Of a DNA stretch of 64,000 nucleotides, positions 63,990 to 64,000 are shown piece after piece. Position numbers and translations under genes: made by a program. Position 1 is the first letter of the stretch. Each line of letters begins with the position of its first letter. Under the pieces are notes generated by a model. It saw only the letters and a list, made by a program, of their open reading frames with translations, made no database searches and was not told the origin of the DNA. This DNA is from Microbacterium marinilacus (GTDB taxonomy: Bacteria; Actinomycetota; Actinomycetes; Actinomycetales; Microbacteriaceae): NCBI RefSeq assembly GCF_019753765.1, contig NZ_JAIJZW010000003.1:310001-374000 (forward strand), written 5' to 3'.

Positions 63990-64000
63990 ATGGGAAGTCT
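63990..64000 (+). CDS. Start of a further gene (cut by window)
   Basis: An ATG preceded by GGAGGAG at 3 bases, 65 bp after the operator-like palindrome. Only MGS and a partial codon are visible, so the product cannot be named. A mycofactocin-linked enzyme is likely from context. Confidence 0.5.

Overview
The window reads as the chromosomal replication-origin region of a high-GC actinobacterium. Gene content and order (rpmH, dnaA, dnaN, recF, a DUF721 gene, gyrB, gyrA and a DUF3566 gene on one side; rnpA, yidD, yidC, khpB, rsmG, parA and parB on the other) plus protein style point to Microbacteriaceae, most like Microbacterium. The family assignment is inferred from synteny and not from a database search.

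Region 1 (1-12,050) runs leftward from the origin. It holds the 3' end of a thioredoxin reductase gene, trxA, an ArsR/SRPBCC pair with a readable promoter and operator, two uncharacterised genes, an SDR plus a small Rho-N-like protein, parB-parA, a lipid kinase gene, and the ribosome/membrane-biogenesis block rsmG-khpB-yidC-yidD-rnpA-rpmH. Six ParB sites (core GTTTCACGTGAAAC) lie within 2 kb between the parA start and rsmG, so this is the centromere-like region.

Region 2 (12,051-23,603) holds dnaA, then a D-2-hydroxyacid dehydrogenase gene placed between dnaA and the DnaA-box-rich oriC, then dnaN, recF, DUF721, gyrB, gyrA and DUF3566. A dispersed REP-like inverted repeat occurs three times around these genes.

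Region 3 (23,606-28,900) holds a zinc-uptake locus of the AztABCD type, with a Zur-box-like palindrome between the divergent ATPase and permease genes, followed by tRNA-Ile.

Region 4 (29,015-42,162) is a 13.1-kb integrated island. It splits the host tRNA-Ala(TGC) gene exactly in the anticodon loop: the 5' half lies at the left end, the 3' half at the right end, and both carry GCTTTGCAA. Just inside the left end the island carries a complete tRNA-Ala(TGC) of different sequence, apparently replacing the gene it destroys. The cargo is a tyrosine integrase, XRE regulators, a complete type I restriction-modification operon (hsdM, hsdS, hsdR, xre, GIY-YIG nuclease) and three uncharacterised genes, two of them good defence candidates.

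Region 5 (42,594-55,970) is accessory chromosome: a CotH-like lipoprotein, a class A beta-lactamase, an MMPL transporter with a MarR regulator, an SDR, an ABC exporter divergent from a two-component system around a perfect 28-bp palindrome, a LysR regulator, a NUDIX hydrolase, aroQ and an IclR regulator.

Region 6 (56,082-64,000) is a mycofactocin locus: mftG and mftR on the minus strand diverge from mftA, mftB, mftC, two mycofactocin-coupled SDR dehydrogenases, and a MoxR ATPase/VWA pair. Two similar palindromes, one at the mftR-mftA divergence and one near the right edge, are candidate MftR operators. mftD, mftE and mftF are not seen and may lie beyond the right edge.
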